NCBI GenBank assembly: GCA_934613505.1
Contig: CAKTTB010000004.1
Span: forward strand, 70,072 to 134,071
Direction of reading: 5' to 3'
Length of the DNA stretch: 64,000 nucleotides
DNA from: an uncultured Oscillospiraceae bacterium
Lineage (GTDB): Bacteria; Bacillota; Clostridia; Oscillospirales; Oscillospiraceae
Positions 37,801-45,045 of this stretch are shown here, in pieces. The notes under the pieces were generated by a model. The model did not search any database. It saw only the letters and a program-made list of their open reading frames with translations, and had not been told where the DNA came from. Every line of letters begins with the position of its first letter. The first letter of the stretch is position 1. Made by a program: the position numbers and the translations under genes.

Positions 37801-37824
37801 CCGAAAAAGGAAAGGGGCTTACAC

Positions 37825-38100
37825 ATGAGCAACACAGAAATTCAGAGCAAGGTCAACGAGCTTCGCGAGCTGCGCCGCATGGCCGACGAGTTGGCAGCCG
37901 AGATCGAGAGCATTCAGGACGCGATCAAGGCACACATGACCGCCATCGATGCCGATACACTGACGGGCGCGGATTACAAGATCACGTGGAAGGCCGTAAC
38001 CAGCAGCCGGTTTGACAGCACGGCGTTCAAGAAGGCAATGCCCGAGCTGGCCGAGCGCTTCACCAAGTCCACCACCAGCCGCCGTTTCACGGTCGCATGA
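37825..38100 (+). CDS. Small coiled-coil protein of the element
   Basis: A 91-residue protein with a predicted coiled N-terminal half (VNELRELRRMADELAAEIES) and a C-terminal half VTSSRFDSTAFKKAMPEL...TSRRFTVA. The layout resembles the short Gam-like or siphovirus Gp157-type proteins found next to recombination genes in prophages, but this is only a resemblance. RBS AAAGGGG. First gene behind the long leader. Confidence 0.7.
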   Translation: MSNTEIQSKVNELRELRRMADELAAEIESIQDAIKAHMTAIDADTLTGADYKITWKAVTSSRFDSTAFKKAMPELAERFTKSTTSRRFTVA

Positions 38101-38141
38101 GCGGGGGGCGGGCAACAGCCCGCTCCAGGAAGGAGAACAGA

Positions 38142-38369
38142 ATGGAAGTTCATGTTTCGATTAACACCAACGGCAGCCCGAAGGAGCTGCAGCGGCTGAC
38201 AGACCGGCTCGGCGATCTGGCAAACCTGCTGGAAGCGATCACCGAAGCGGAGCTGTCGCGGAGCAGCAATTCATACTTTGCTGCCGGTCTGGATTTCGTG
38301 AGCAAGGAGATCAACGCCGTGTATGTGCAGATATACGATCTGGTGAACGGCTGGGAGGTAACAAAGTGA
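38142..38369 (+). CDS. Hypothetical protein of the element
   Basis: A 75-residue protein, MEVHVSINTNGSPKELQ, with a helical middle (RLGDLANLLEAITEAEL). No family is recognised. ATG 38142 is chosen because AAGGAGAA precedes it; an in-frame ATG at 38097 lacks a site and overlaps the preceding stop codon. Part of a tight run with the next three genes (4-base overlaps). Confidence 0.7.
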   Translation: MEVHVSINTNGSPKELQRLTDRLGDLANLLEAITEAELSRSSNSYFAAGLDFVSKEINAVYVQIYDLVNGWEVTK

Positions 38370-38530
38370 ATATTTCGCTTGCGGCCGCGAGCCGCGCAGA
38401 CGATGAGCGCGAGAAGGCTGAGTTGATCGCGCTGGTCAAGCAGCTGACCCCGAAGGAAGTAGACCGCGTAATTGAGCGGATGCAGACGCTGCTCAATGGG
38501 CAGCAGAAGAAACAGGAGGTTGCAGGATGA
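38366..38530 (+). CDS. Hypothetical small protein (54 aa)
   Basis: A GTG-started frame overlapping the preceding stop as GTGA, with GGGAGG 9 bases upstream. It encodes 54 residues with the helical block ALVKQLTPKEVDRVIERM and a Gln/Lys-rich end. The coupling on both sides (GTGA and ATGA overlaps) supports that it is real. Similar short LTPKE proteins are common in prophage small-gene runs; the function is unknown. Confidence 0.65.
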   Translation: MNISLAAASRADDEREKAELIALVKQLTPKEVDRVIERMQTLLNGQQKKQEVAG

Positions 38531-38823
38531 GAGCAAGCAGAGCGTACGTGAACGCGGAGAAATACACTCCGTCACCAGAACAGGCGATTTTAATTAACCG
38601 GAGCGGGCGGACGGTCGCAGATGCCAGAGCTGCCATTGACGTTGTCCGGGCATTCAAAGCCCAGTGTGACAATCGGACGTTTCTTCCGCTTCCGGGTCTT
38701 GACTACGGAAGCGCCGAAGATCAGACTGGAATCATTCGGCTGCTCGGTTCGATCTGGACAAGCGGATATGTCGCAGGCATCCGCTCGGAGCGGGCACGCA
38801 GGCGGGGAAAGGAGCAGAAATGA
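38527..38823 (+). CDS. Hypothetical protein of the element
   Basis: A 98-residue basic protein with the segments NAEKYTPSPEQAILINRSGR and GIIRLLGSIWTSGYVAGIRSER. It overlaps both neighbours by four bases (ATGA). No family is recognised. Confidence 0.7.
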   Translation: MRASRAYVNAEKYTPSPEQAILINRSGRTVADARAAIDVVRAFKAQCDNRTFLPLPGLDYGSAEDQTGIIRLLGSIWTSGYVAGIRSERARRRGKEQK

Positions 38824-38924
38824 ACGAGAACGAACTGCATCTCTGGCTGGAGTTGCTTTCACAGATGACCGAGGAAGAAAAGGCACAGTTTCTTGAACTT
38901 TTGAAACAGCTCGCACGGTTGTAA
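38820..38924 (+). CDS. Hypothetical micro-protein (34 aa)
   Basis: ATG 38820 overlaps the preceding stop as ATGA and has AAAGGAG 6 bases upstream. The 34 residues (MNENELHLWLELLSQMTEEE and onward to a KQLARL end) form one amphipathic acidic helix. The coupling and ribosome site support expression. Last gene of the element. Confidence 0.6.
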   Translation: MNENELHLWLELLSQMTEEEKAQFLELLKQLARL

Positions 38925-38933
38925 TCACAAAAA

Positions 38934-38969
38934 CAGGGGGGACGCAGACCATTGCGCCCCCTGTATTTT
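38934..38969 (+). terminator. Terminator of the small-protein run
   Basis: ACAGGGGG (38934-38941) pairs with CCCCCTGT (38957-38964), followed by ATTTTG. From here to attR there is no gene. Confidence 0.7.
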
Positions 38970-39102
38970 GCCCCGGAATTTTCCCCTATTTTTTCCCCTA
39001 AGGGCTTTGCATTGCTTTGAACGCCATTGTATGCGATGAAAAGAACGCATTGATTTTCGTATGGGATTTCACATAGTTTCAAGCGATAAAACGAACTTCC
39101 AT

Positions 39103-39127
39103 AGTTCAAATCTCTCCTTCCGCGCCA
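39103..39127 (+). repeat. attR core (25-bp direct repeat)
   Basis: Identical to bases 31503-31527 at the 3' end of tRNA-Ser(GCT). It marks the right end of the element. Confidence 0.9.
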
Positions 39128-39128
39128 G

Positions 39129-39166
39129 AACCGGCAATGTTCTTTGAGCATTGCCGGTTTTGCTTT
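39129..39166 (+). terminator. Original terminator of the tRNA-Ser transcript
   Basis: AACCGGCAATG with CATTGCCGGTT, then TTGCTTTTT. Before insertion of the element it would have directly followed the tRNA. Confidence 0.85.
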
Positions 39167-39176
39167 TTAAAATGCG

Positions 39177-39208
39177 CGTCCCGGCTCCAGGCGGAGCCGG
39201 GACGGTTT
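39177..39208. terminator. Bidirectional hairpin after the antiporter gene
   Basis: A 12-bp stem CGTCCCGGCTCC/GGAGCCGGGACG between A/T-rich flanks, on the 3' side of the minus-strand antiporter gene. Confidence 0.7.
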
Positions 39209-40522
39209 TTATTTTTTCTCCGGAACCAGGAACATGAACACGAGCGAGCTGAGCAGGAGCAGGTAGGGGTAGAACAGGCACGGGATGATCTGGAAGGCGG
39301 TCAGCGTCTCGCCAAGCTCTGCGCAGGCAGAGATGGCCAGCAGCATCTGCGCGCCGTAGGGGATGATGCCCTGGAAGATGCAGGAGAACGTATCGAGCAG
39401 CGACGCGCTCTTTCTGGCGCTGATGCCGTATTCCTCACTCATCTGGCGGGCGATGGGGCCGGCCATGACGATAGCGACGGTGTTGTTGGCCGTGGCGATA
39501 TCCATCGCGCCGACAAGCAGACCGATGCCCAGCTGGCCGCCCTTCTGTCCGTGGAAGATGCGGCGGATGAAGCCCAGCAGCGCTGCAAAGCCGCCGTATT
39601 CGCGGATCAGGCCGCACATGGCGGAGACAAGGACCGTGACCATGATCGTCTCGAACATGCCGGATGCGCCGCTGCCCATATTGCCGAGCAGCTCCGTCGG
39701 ATGTGTCGCGCCGGTGGCGAGCATGATCACCGTACCGGAGGCGATGCCGGTCAGGAGCACGACGAACACGTTGACGCCCGCCACGCCGCCGATGAGGACC
39801 AGAATATACGGGATCGTCTGCAGCAGATTATAGTCCGGGATCTGCACCGCGCCGATGTCGCTGTGCAGAGAGAAGACGAGGATCATCGCCAGCGCGGCCA
39901 GCGCGGCCGGCAGGGCAATGCGGAAGTTCGTGCGGAATTTATCCTTCATCGCGCAGCCCTGCGTGTTGCAGGCGGCGATGGTCGTGTCGGAGATGAACGA
40001 CAGATTGTCGCCGAACATCGCGCCGCCCATGACGGAGCCGATGCACAGCGGCAGGCTGAAGCCCGACGCCTTCGCCACAGCGACCGCGATCGGAACGAGC
40101 AGCGTGATGGTGCCGCAGGAGGTCCCCATGGCCGTCGAGACAAAGCAGGCAACCACGAACAGAACCGCCACGGCGAAGCGCGCCGGGATGTGCGAGAGCA
40201 TGAAATATGCGACGCTCTCCGCGCTGCTGCGGCCGACGACGCCGACAAACACGCCCGCGGCCAGAAAGATCAGGATCATCGTCATGATGTTCTTATCGCC
40301 GACGCCCCTGGCCATGACCTCCAGCTTCTCGTCGAACGAAAGGCTCCTGTTCTGCAAACAGGCGACCAGGATCGCTGCCAGGAACGCCACGACGATGGGG
40401 ATGTTGTAAAAGCCCATCTTGATATGCAGTCCGTATTCAAAAACAAGACCAAGCCCCAGATACAGGACCAGAAAGACGCCGATCGGCAGCAGCGCGATCG
40501 CGCGTGCGGGTTTCTTTTCCAT
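39209..40522 (-). CDS. NhaC-family Na+/H+ antiporter
   Basis: A 437-residue polytopic membrane protein, about 11-12 helices. Family features are MGTSCGTITLLVPIAVAVA, GGAMFGDNLSFISDTTIAA (conserved charged intramembrane stretch) and MDIATANNTVAIVMAGPIA. It should exchange Na+ for H+ (or carry organic substrates, as some relatives do). ATG 40522 is chosen because AGGAAGAG lies upstream, and the 34 residues before it (with Cys and no membrane character) look untranslated. Confidence 0.88.
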   Translation of the reverse strand: MEKKPARAIALLPIGVFLVLYLGLGLVFEYGLHIKMGFYNIPIVVAFLAAILVACLQNRSLSFDEKLEVMARGVGDKNIMTMILIFLAAGVFVGVVGRSSAESVAYFMLSHIPARFAVAVLFVVACFVSTAMGTSCGTITLLVPIAVAVAKASGFSLPLCIGSVMGGAMFGDNLSFISDTTIAACNTQGCAMKDKFRTNFRIALPAALAALAMILVFSLHSDIGAVQIPDYNLLQTIPYILVLIGGVAGVNVFVVLLTGIASGTVIMLATGATHPTELLGNMGSGASGMFETIMVTVLVSAMCGLIREYGGFAALLGFIRRIFHGQKGGQLGIGLLVGAMDIATANNTVAIVMAGPIARQMSEEYGISARKSASLLDTFSCIFQGIIPYGAQMLLAISACAELGETLTAFQIIPCLFYPYLLLLSSLVFMFLVPEKK

Positions 40523-40786
40523 ATGATTCTCTCTCTTCCTAAAAATCTGGCCCTGACTGCAGATGCAGCCGGGGCCTTCGTACATGAACTGCAATATTGT
40601 ATCGGGTTTCCAGCCTTCCGTCAAGCGAAGCGCCGATTCTTTGGTGATTCTGCATAAAAATACAGTCGGGGTGGATAATGCGGGGCCGATCTACACAGAA
40701 AATTAACAGCTTTTTTACAGTTGCGGTCTGTTCAGAGCGGCAGGTTTATGATAAAATAAGAATAATTCTCGAAAAGGAGTGAGCCT

Positions 40787-42313
40787 TTGTACCAAAAAGA
40801 GGTCCTGTTTGAAAAACTGCGGGAGGCCGCGGCCTCCGTTCTGCCGATCAGCCTGATCGTGCTGCTCATCTGCTTTGTCCTCGTGCCGGTCGACACGGGG
40901 CTGATGCTCTCGTTCCTGCTTGCGACGGCTATGCTGATCCTCGGCATGGGGCTGTTCACGCTGGGCGCGGAGATGTCCATGAGCAAGATCGGCAACTATA
41001 TCGGCTCCAAGCTGACAAAATCGCGCAAGCTGTGGCTGATCCTTGCGGTGAGCTTCCTGCTCGGCGTTGCCATCACCGTGGCGGAGCCGGATCTGCAGGT
41101 GCTGGCCGCGAACGTGCCGGATATCGACAAGACGGTCCTCATCCTGACGGTCTCCGTCGGCGTCGGCATTTTCCTGATGCTGTGCATGGTGCGTATCCTG
41201 TTCGGCATCTCGCTGCGGCTGCTGCTGATCGTGTTTTACGTGCTGGTGTTCCTCGCGGCGTTCCTGTCCGATCAGGGCATCCTCGCCGTGGCGTTTGATT
41301 CCGGCGGCGTGACGACGGGGCCGATGACGGTGCCGTTTATCATGGCGCTCGGCGTCGGCGTTGCGTCCATCCGTTCCGACGAAAACGCCAAGGCGGACTC
41401 GTTCGGCCTTGTCGGCCTGTGCTCTATCGGGCCGATCGCGTCCGTCCTGCTGCTGGGCGCGATCTACCGGACGCAGCCCGCGCAGGCCGAGACGCAAACG
41501 GTCGCTGCGATCACCGATACGGTCCTGCTTGGCCGCGACTATCTGCATGCCATTCCGGAATACCTGAAGGAGGTCACGGTCGCGCTGCTGCCGATCGTTG
41601 TCTTCTTCCTGATCTTCCAGTTCGTCTCGCTGCGGCTGCGGAAGCTGCCGTTCCTGCGGGTCATGGTCGGCATTCTGTATACATACCTTGGCCTTGTTCT
41701 GTTCCTCACGGGCGTGAACGTCGGTTTCTCGCCGCTGGGCTATGTGCTGGGCGCGGCACTGACGGAGGGGTGGCGCATCTGGCTGCTGATCCCGCTGGCG
41801 ATGCTCATGGGCTGGTTCATCATCAATGCAGAGCCTGCCGTCCACATCCTCAACAAGCAGGTCGAGGATCTGAGCGCCGGCGCCATTTCGGCCAGGGCGA
41901 TGGGCATGAGCCTTTCCATCGCGGTCTCGGCTGCGGGCGGGCTTGCCATGTTGCGCGTTATCACCGGGATCCCGATCCTGTATTTCCTCATTCCGGGCTA
42001 TTTTATCGCGCTGGCCCTGACATTCTTCGTGCCGCGTACGTTTACGGCCATCGCGTTCGACTCCGGCGGCGTCGCCTCCGGCCCACTGACGGCGACGTTC
42101 ATGCTGCCGTTCGCCATGGGTGCATGTCAGGCGCTGGGCGGAAACGTCATGACAGACGCCTTCGGCCTCGTCGCGCTGGTCGCCATGATGCCGCTCATCA
42201 CGGTGCAGGTCATGGGCGCGATCTATGTCGTCAAATCCCGCCGGGCCGCAGCCGAGCCTGCGCTGCCGGCGTTCGGCGACAACGAAATCATCGAACTGTG
42301 GGAGGCGTGCTGA
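40787..42313 (+). CDS. DUF1538 membrane protein (putative transporter)
   Basis: A 508-residue membrane protein with two related halves, each ending in a near-identical motif: AFDSGGVTTGPMTVPFIMALG (first, about 170-190) and AFDSGGVASGPLTATFMLP (second, about 424-442). This internal duplication is the DUF1538 hallmark. The start is TTG 40787 behind AAAAGGAG. It is followed after one base by a tandem PII protein, the usual partner. Substrate unknown; the PII partner suggests nitrogen- or energy-dependent gating. Confidence 0.88.
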   Translation: MYQKEVLFEKLREAAASVLPISLIVLLICFVLVPVDTGLMLSFLLATAMLILGMGLFTLGAEMSMSKIGNYIGSKLTKSRKLWLILAVSFLLGVAITVAEPDLQVLAANVPDIDKTVLILTVSVGVGIFLMLCMVRILFGISLRLLLIVFYVLVFLAAFLSDQGILAVAFDSGGVTTGPMTVPFIMALGVGVASIRSDENAKADSFGLVGLCSIGPIASVLLLGAIYRTQPAQAETQTVAAITDTVLLGRDYLHAIPEYLKEVTVALLPIVVFFLIFQFVSLRLRKLPFLRVMVGILYTYLGLVLFLTGVNVGFSPLGYVLGAALTEGWRIWLLIPLAMLMGWFIINAEPAVHILNKQVEDLSAGAISARAMGMSLSIAVSAAGGLAMLRVITGIPILYFLIPGYFIALALTFFVPRTFTAIAFDSGGVASGPLTATFMLPFAMGACQALGGNVMTDAFGLVALVAMMPLITVQVMGAIYVVKSRRAAAEPALPAFGDNEIIELWEAC

Positions 42314-42314
42314 T

Positions 42315-42983
42315 ATGGAGCTGTATTATACCATTGCCGTGACCGACGCGGACCGCGGTGAAGCCATGGGCGCGCTGTACCGCGACGCCGGGCTGCCGAT
42401 GATCCTCAGCATGCCAGGCCGCGGAACGGCGAAGAGCGAGCATCTGGCCGTCTACGGTCTGGATGCCGCGCCGAAGACCATCATCAGCGCCGTGACCGGT
42501 GCGCAGGAGGCCGCGCAGCTGATGAAGGCTGCCAAGCGTCGGCTTTTTATCGACATTCCCGGCAACGGCATCATGCTGACCGTTCCGCTCAAGAGCGTGG
42601 CGGGCGGCAGGACCCTTGCCTATCTTACCAACAATCCCAAAACAGGAGGAGCGCCGGATATGGAATTTCAGCACGAACTCATCGTTGTGATCTTGAATGA
42701 GGGCTGCGCCGATTACGTCATGGACGCGGCGCGCGAAGCGGGCGCCGGCGGCGGCACGGTGCTGCATGCCAAGGGGACCGGTTCGACGCGCGGCGAAAAG
42801 TTCTTCGGCGTGAGCCTTGCCGACGAAAAGGACATGGTCTATATCATCGCCCACGCGGACGAAAAAGCCGCGATCATGCGCGCGATCAGCGAAAAGGCAG
42901 GCCCCGGCACCAGGGCCGGCGCGATCTGCTTCTCGCTGCCCATCTCCTCCGTCGCCGGCCTGCGCGAGCGGGAGGAAGGCTGA
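42315..42983 (+). CDS. Tandem PII-like protein
   Basis: A 222-residue protein with two PII-like (ferredoxin-fold) domains. The second (about 115-222) is clearly PII: HELIVVILNEGCADYVMDAA, then GTVLHAKGTGSTRGEKFFGV (the T-loop region) and MRAISEKAGPGTRAGAICFS. The first is more diverged. The classical T-loop Tyr51 uridylylation site is not evident. It starts one base after the DUF1538 transporter and probably regulates it in response to a nucleotide or metabolite. Confidence 0.82.
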   Translation: MELYYTIAVTDADRGEAMGALYRDAGLPMILSMPGRGTAKSEHLAVYGLDAAPKTIISAVTGAQEAAQLMKAAKRRLFIDIPGNGIMLTVPLKSVAGGRTLAYLTNNPKTGGAPDMEFQHELIVVILNEGCADYVMDAAREAGAGGGTVLHAKGTGSTRGEKFFGVSLADEKDMVYIIAHADEKAAIMRAISEKAGPGTRAGAICFSLPISSVAGLREREEG

Positions 42984-43036
42984 CGCACTGCCCAAACAGC
43001 ATGTTCTGTTCTTAGCGGCAATACTTCGAACCTGTT

Positions 43037-43142
43037 TGTAGGGGACGATGCCCACATCGTCCCGCTGTAGAGATTACGTAGTTGCCGTAAGCTTCCGTAA
43101 AATCGGTCTGTAGGGGTCGATGTAGGCATCGACCCCTACAGA
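43037..43142. repeat. Paired hairpin intergenic repeat
   Basis: Two related hairpins: GTAGGGGACGATG with CATCGTCCC (43038-43063) and a perfect 16-bp stem TCTGTAGGGGTCGATG/CATCGACCCCTACAGA (43107-43142). The block between has CCGTAAAATCGG, shared with 4891-5000. It fills most of the 258-base gap between convergent genes. Confidence 0.65.
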
Positions 43143-43193
43143 CAAAACGGAAGGTTTTCAGCACAGAATGGACATTGATGTTTCTGATAAATC

Positions 43194-43235
43194 AAACAGC
43201 CGCTGCTTTCATCCGAAAGCAACGGCTGTTTTTAT
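43194..43235. terminator. Bidirectional terminator next to proS
   Basis: A 17-bp stem with one mismatch (43194-43210 with 43215-43231) and A/T-run flanks. Confidence 0.85.
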
Positions 43236-43241
43236 GATCAT

Positions 43242-44684
43242 TTAGTACGCAATGCCCCAGTAGATCATCTTCTTGGCGGGCTTGCCGCAGATCGGGCAAG
43301 TTTCGCCGAGATGCTCCTGCTTCAAGGGCATGCAGCGGGAGGACATACCGCCCTCTTCCTTCATCTTCAGCTCGCATTCCAGCTCGCCGCACCACATGGT
43401 TTTGATGAAGCCGCCGTGCTCGGCCTGCAGCTTCTTGGCCTCTTCGAGCGAGTGCGCCTCAAAGATGTGGCTGTCGAGGTTCTGTTTGGCCTTTTCATAC
43501 ATGCCCTTCTGCACCAGCTCCAGCTGCTCCTTGACGGCAGCCTCAAGGCCCTCAAGGGCGACGACGGTCTTTTCACCGTCATTGCGGCGGACGAGGACGC
43601 ACTGACCGGCCTCAATATCGCGCGGGCCGATCTCAACGCGCACGGGCACACCCTTCATCTCATACTGCGCGCACTTCCAGCCCATCGAATTGTCGGAATC
43701 GTCCATCTTGACGCGCAGGCCTGCGGCGGCCAGACGGTCGCGCAGCTCGGCTGCCTTTTCCAGAACGCCTGCCTTGTGCATGGCGACGGGCAGGACGATG
43801 ACCTGCACGGGTGCGATCTTGGGCGGCAGGACGAGGCCGTTGTTGTCGCCGTGTGCCATGATGACGGCGCCGATCATGCGCGTGGTGGAGCCCCAGGAGG
43901 TCTGGAACGGATACTGGAGCTTGTTGTCGCGGCCGGTGAAGGTCACGTTGTAGGCGCGGGAGAACTTGTCGCCGAAGTAGTGGCTCGTCGCGCCCTGCAG
44001 CGCCTTGTGGTCCTTCATGAGGCACTCGACGGTGTAGGTGGCTTCCGCGCCGGCGAACTTCTCCTTCTCGGTCTTCTGGCCGGGAACGACGGGGATGGCG
44101 AGGACGTTCTCAAAGAAATCGGCGTAGCACTTCAGCTGCTGCTCGGTCTCGTGGATGGCCTCCTCGGCGGTCTCGTGGATGGTATGACCCTCCTGCCACC
44201 AGAACTCTCTGGAACGCAGGAACGGGCGGGTCGTCTTTTCCCAGCGGATGACGGAACACCACTGATTATAGAGCATCGGCAGCTCACGGTAGGTCTGCAG
44301 GACGCGGGACCAGTGGTCGCAGAACATCGTCTCGGACGTCGGGCGGAAGGCCAGACGCTCCTCGAGCTTTTCGCTGCCGCCCATCGTGACCCACGCGACC
44401 TCCGGTGCGAAGCCGTTGACCAGCTCGCCCTCTTTCTTGAGCAGGCTCTCGGGGATCAGGACCGGCATGGCCACATTCTCGTGGCCGGTCTTTTTGAACT
44501 CGCCGTCCATGATGCGCTGGATGTTCTCCCAGATCGCATAGCCATACGGCCGCAGGATCGTAAAGCCCTTGACCGACGCGTATTCAACCAGCTCCGCCTT
44601 GCGGCAGATATCGGTGTACCACTGGGCAAAATCGACCTCCATATCGGTGATCTGCTCCACTTTCTTCTCTTTTGCCATATCCAT
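43242..44684 (-). CDS. proS: Prolyl-tRNA synthetase, eukaryote/archaea-type
   Basis: A 480-residue class II synthetase. RPTSET (motif 2 start region), FLRSREFWWQEGHT and the anticodon-binding domain (VIVLPVAMHKAG onward) are typical of the short ProRS type without the bacterial editing insertion. The C-terminus has the zinc-binding-like domain with CPICGKPAKKMIYWGIAY, ending in the conserved Tyr. ATG 44684 or 44678 may be the start (AAAGGA precedes both). No T-box leader is visible in the 108-base divergent gap. Confidence 0.95.
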   Translation of the reverse strand: MDMAKEKKVEQITDMEVDFAQWYTDICRKAELVEYASVKGFTILRPYGYAIWENIQRIMDGEFKKTGHENVAMPVLIPESLLKKEGELVNGFAPEVAWVTMGGSEKLEERLAFRPTSETMFCDHWSRVLQTYRELPMLYNQWCSVIRWEKTTRPFLRSREFWWQEGHTIHETAEEAIHETEQQLKCYADFFENVLAIPVVPGQKTEKEKFAGAEATYTVECLMKDHKALQGATSHYFGDKFSRAYNVTFTGRDNKLQYPFQTSWGSTTRMIGAVIMAHGDNNGLVLPPKIAPVQVIVLPVAMHKAGVLEKAAELRDRLAAAGLRVKMDDSDNSMGWKCAQYEMKGVPVRVEIGPRDIEAGQCVLVRRNDGEKTVVALEGLEAAVKEQLELVQKGMYEKAKQNLDSHIFEAHSLEEAKKLQAEHGGFIKTMWCGELECELKMKEEGGMSSRCMPLKQEHLGETCPICGKPAKKMIYWGIAY

Positions 44685-44792
44685 TCATCCTTTCGGAAGT
44701 ACTTCAAAATTACTTTTCCAGTCAATGCTATTATTCTATCACACTTGTCAAGCGTCTGTACATAAGATGGAGTGATTGGAGGAGCGTTTGCC

Positions 44793-44960
44793 ATGTCTGT
44801 TTTTTGTATTCCGCTCGACGCGGCGACGGAGCAGTTCTATCGCTCCGTCGCCCGTGCAGCCGGTCTGCCGCTGGAGCAGGTGCTGCACGATGCTTTGTTT
44901 AAGCTCGCGGGGGAGCTGTCGCTCGAGGCGCTGGCCCGCAGCAATTCCGGCACGAAATAA
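44793..44960 (+). CDS. Hypothetical small protein (55 aa)
   Basis: MSVFCIPLDAATEQFYRSVA followed by an ARAAGLPLEQVLHDALFKLA helix pair. The second half loosely recalls a ribbon-helix-helix antitoxin, but no partner toxin is adjacent. ATG 44793 has GGAGGAG at 9 bases. A promoter for the next gene begins just after its stop. Confidence 0.55.
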   Translation: MSVFCIPLDAATEQFYRSVARAAGLPLEQVLHDALFKLAGELSLEALARSNSGTK

Positions 44961-44962
44961 GG

Positions 44963-44991
44963 TTGTATTTTGCATATTTCTCTGCTATAGT
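44963..44991 (+). promoter_or_regulatory. Promoter of the L-serine dehydratase gene
   Basis: TTGTAT (44963-44968) and TATAGT (44986-44991) with a 17-base spacer, 55 bases before the start. Confidence 0.7.
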
Positions 44992-45045
44992 TATACTGAA
45001 AGAATTTCGGGATTTTTTCAGTATAAGAAACCGGAGGAATACATC

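Larger units (their letters stand above)
31503..39127. mobile_element. 7.6-kb integrative element in tRNA-Ser, satellite or prophage-derived
   Basis: The element is bounded by 25-bp direct repeats and has an integrase next to the tRNA end. It carries a repressor, excisionase-like proteins, phage-type replication proteins, sigma-region-4-like ArpU/DUF1492 proteins, a Fic-XRE pair and a string of small proteins. There is no capsid, tail, terminase, relaxase or conjugation gene. The size and content resemble a phage satellite or a heavily reduced prophage. Confidence 0.85.

Noticed and set aside
38097..38141. ATG 38097 as start of the 75-residue element protein
   Set aside because: It would overlap the previous stop but has no ribosome site. 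ATG 38142 follows AAGGAGAA.
40523..40786. Possible riboswitch in the divergent gap between the antiporter and DUF1538 genes
   Set aside because: No conserved aptamer core or terminator/antiterminator pair could be found by eye.
44685..44792. T-box leader upstream of proS
   Set aside because: The 108-base gap is too short and lacks the T-box AGGGTGGNACCGCG sequence and a leader terminator.
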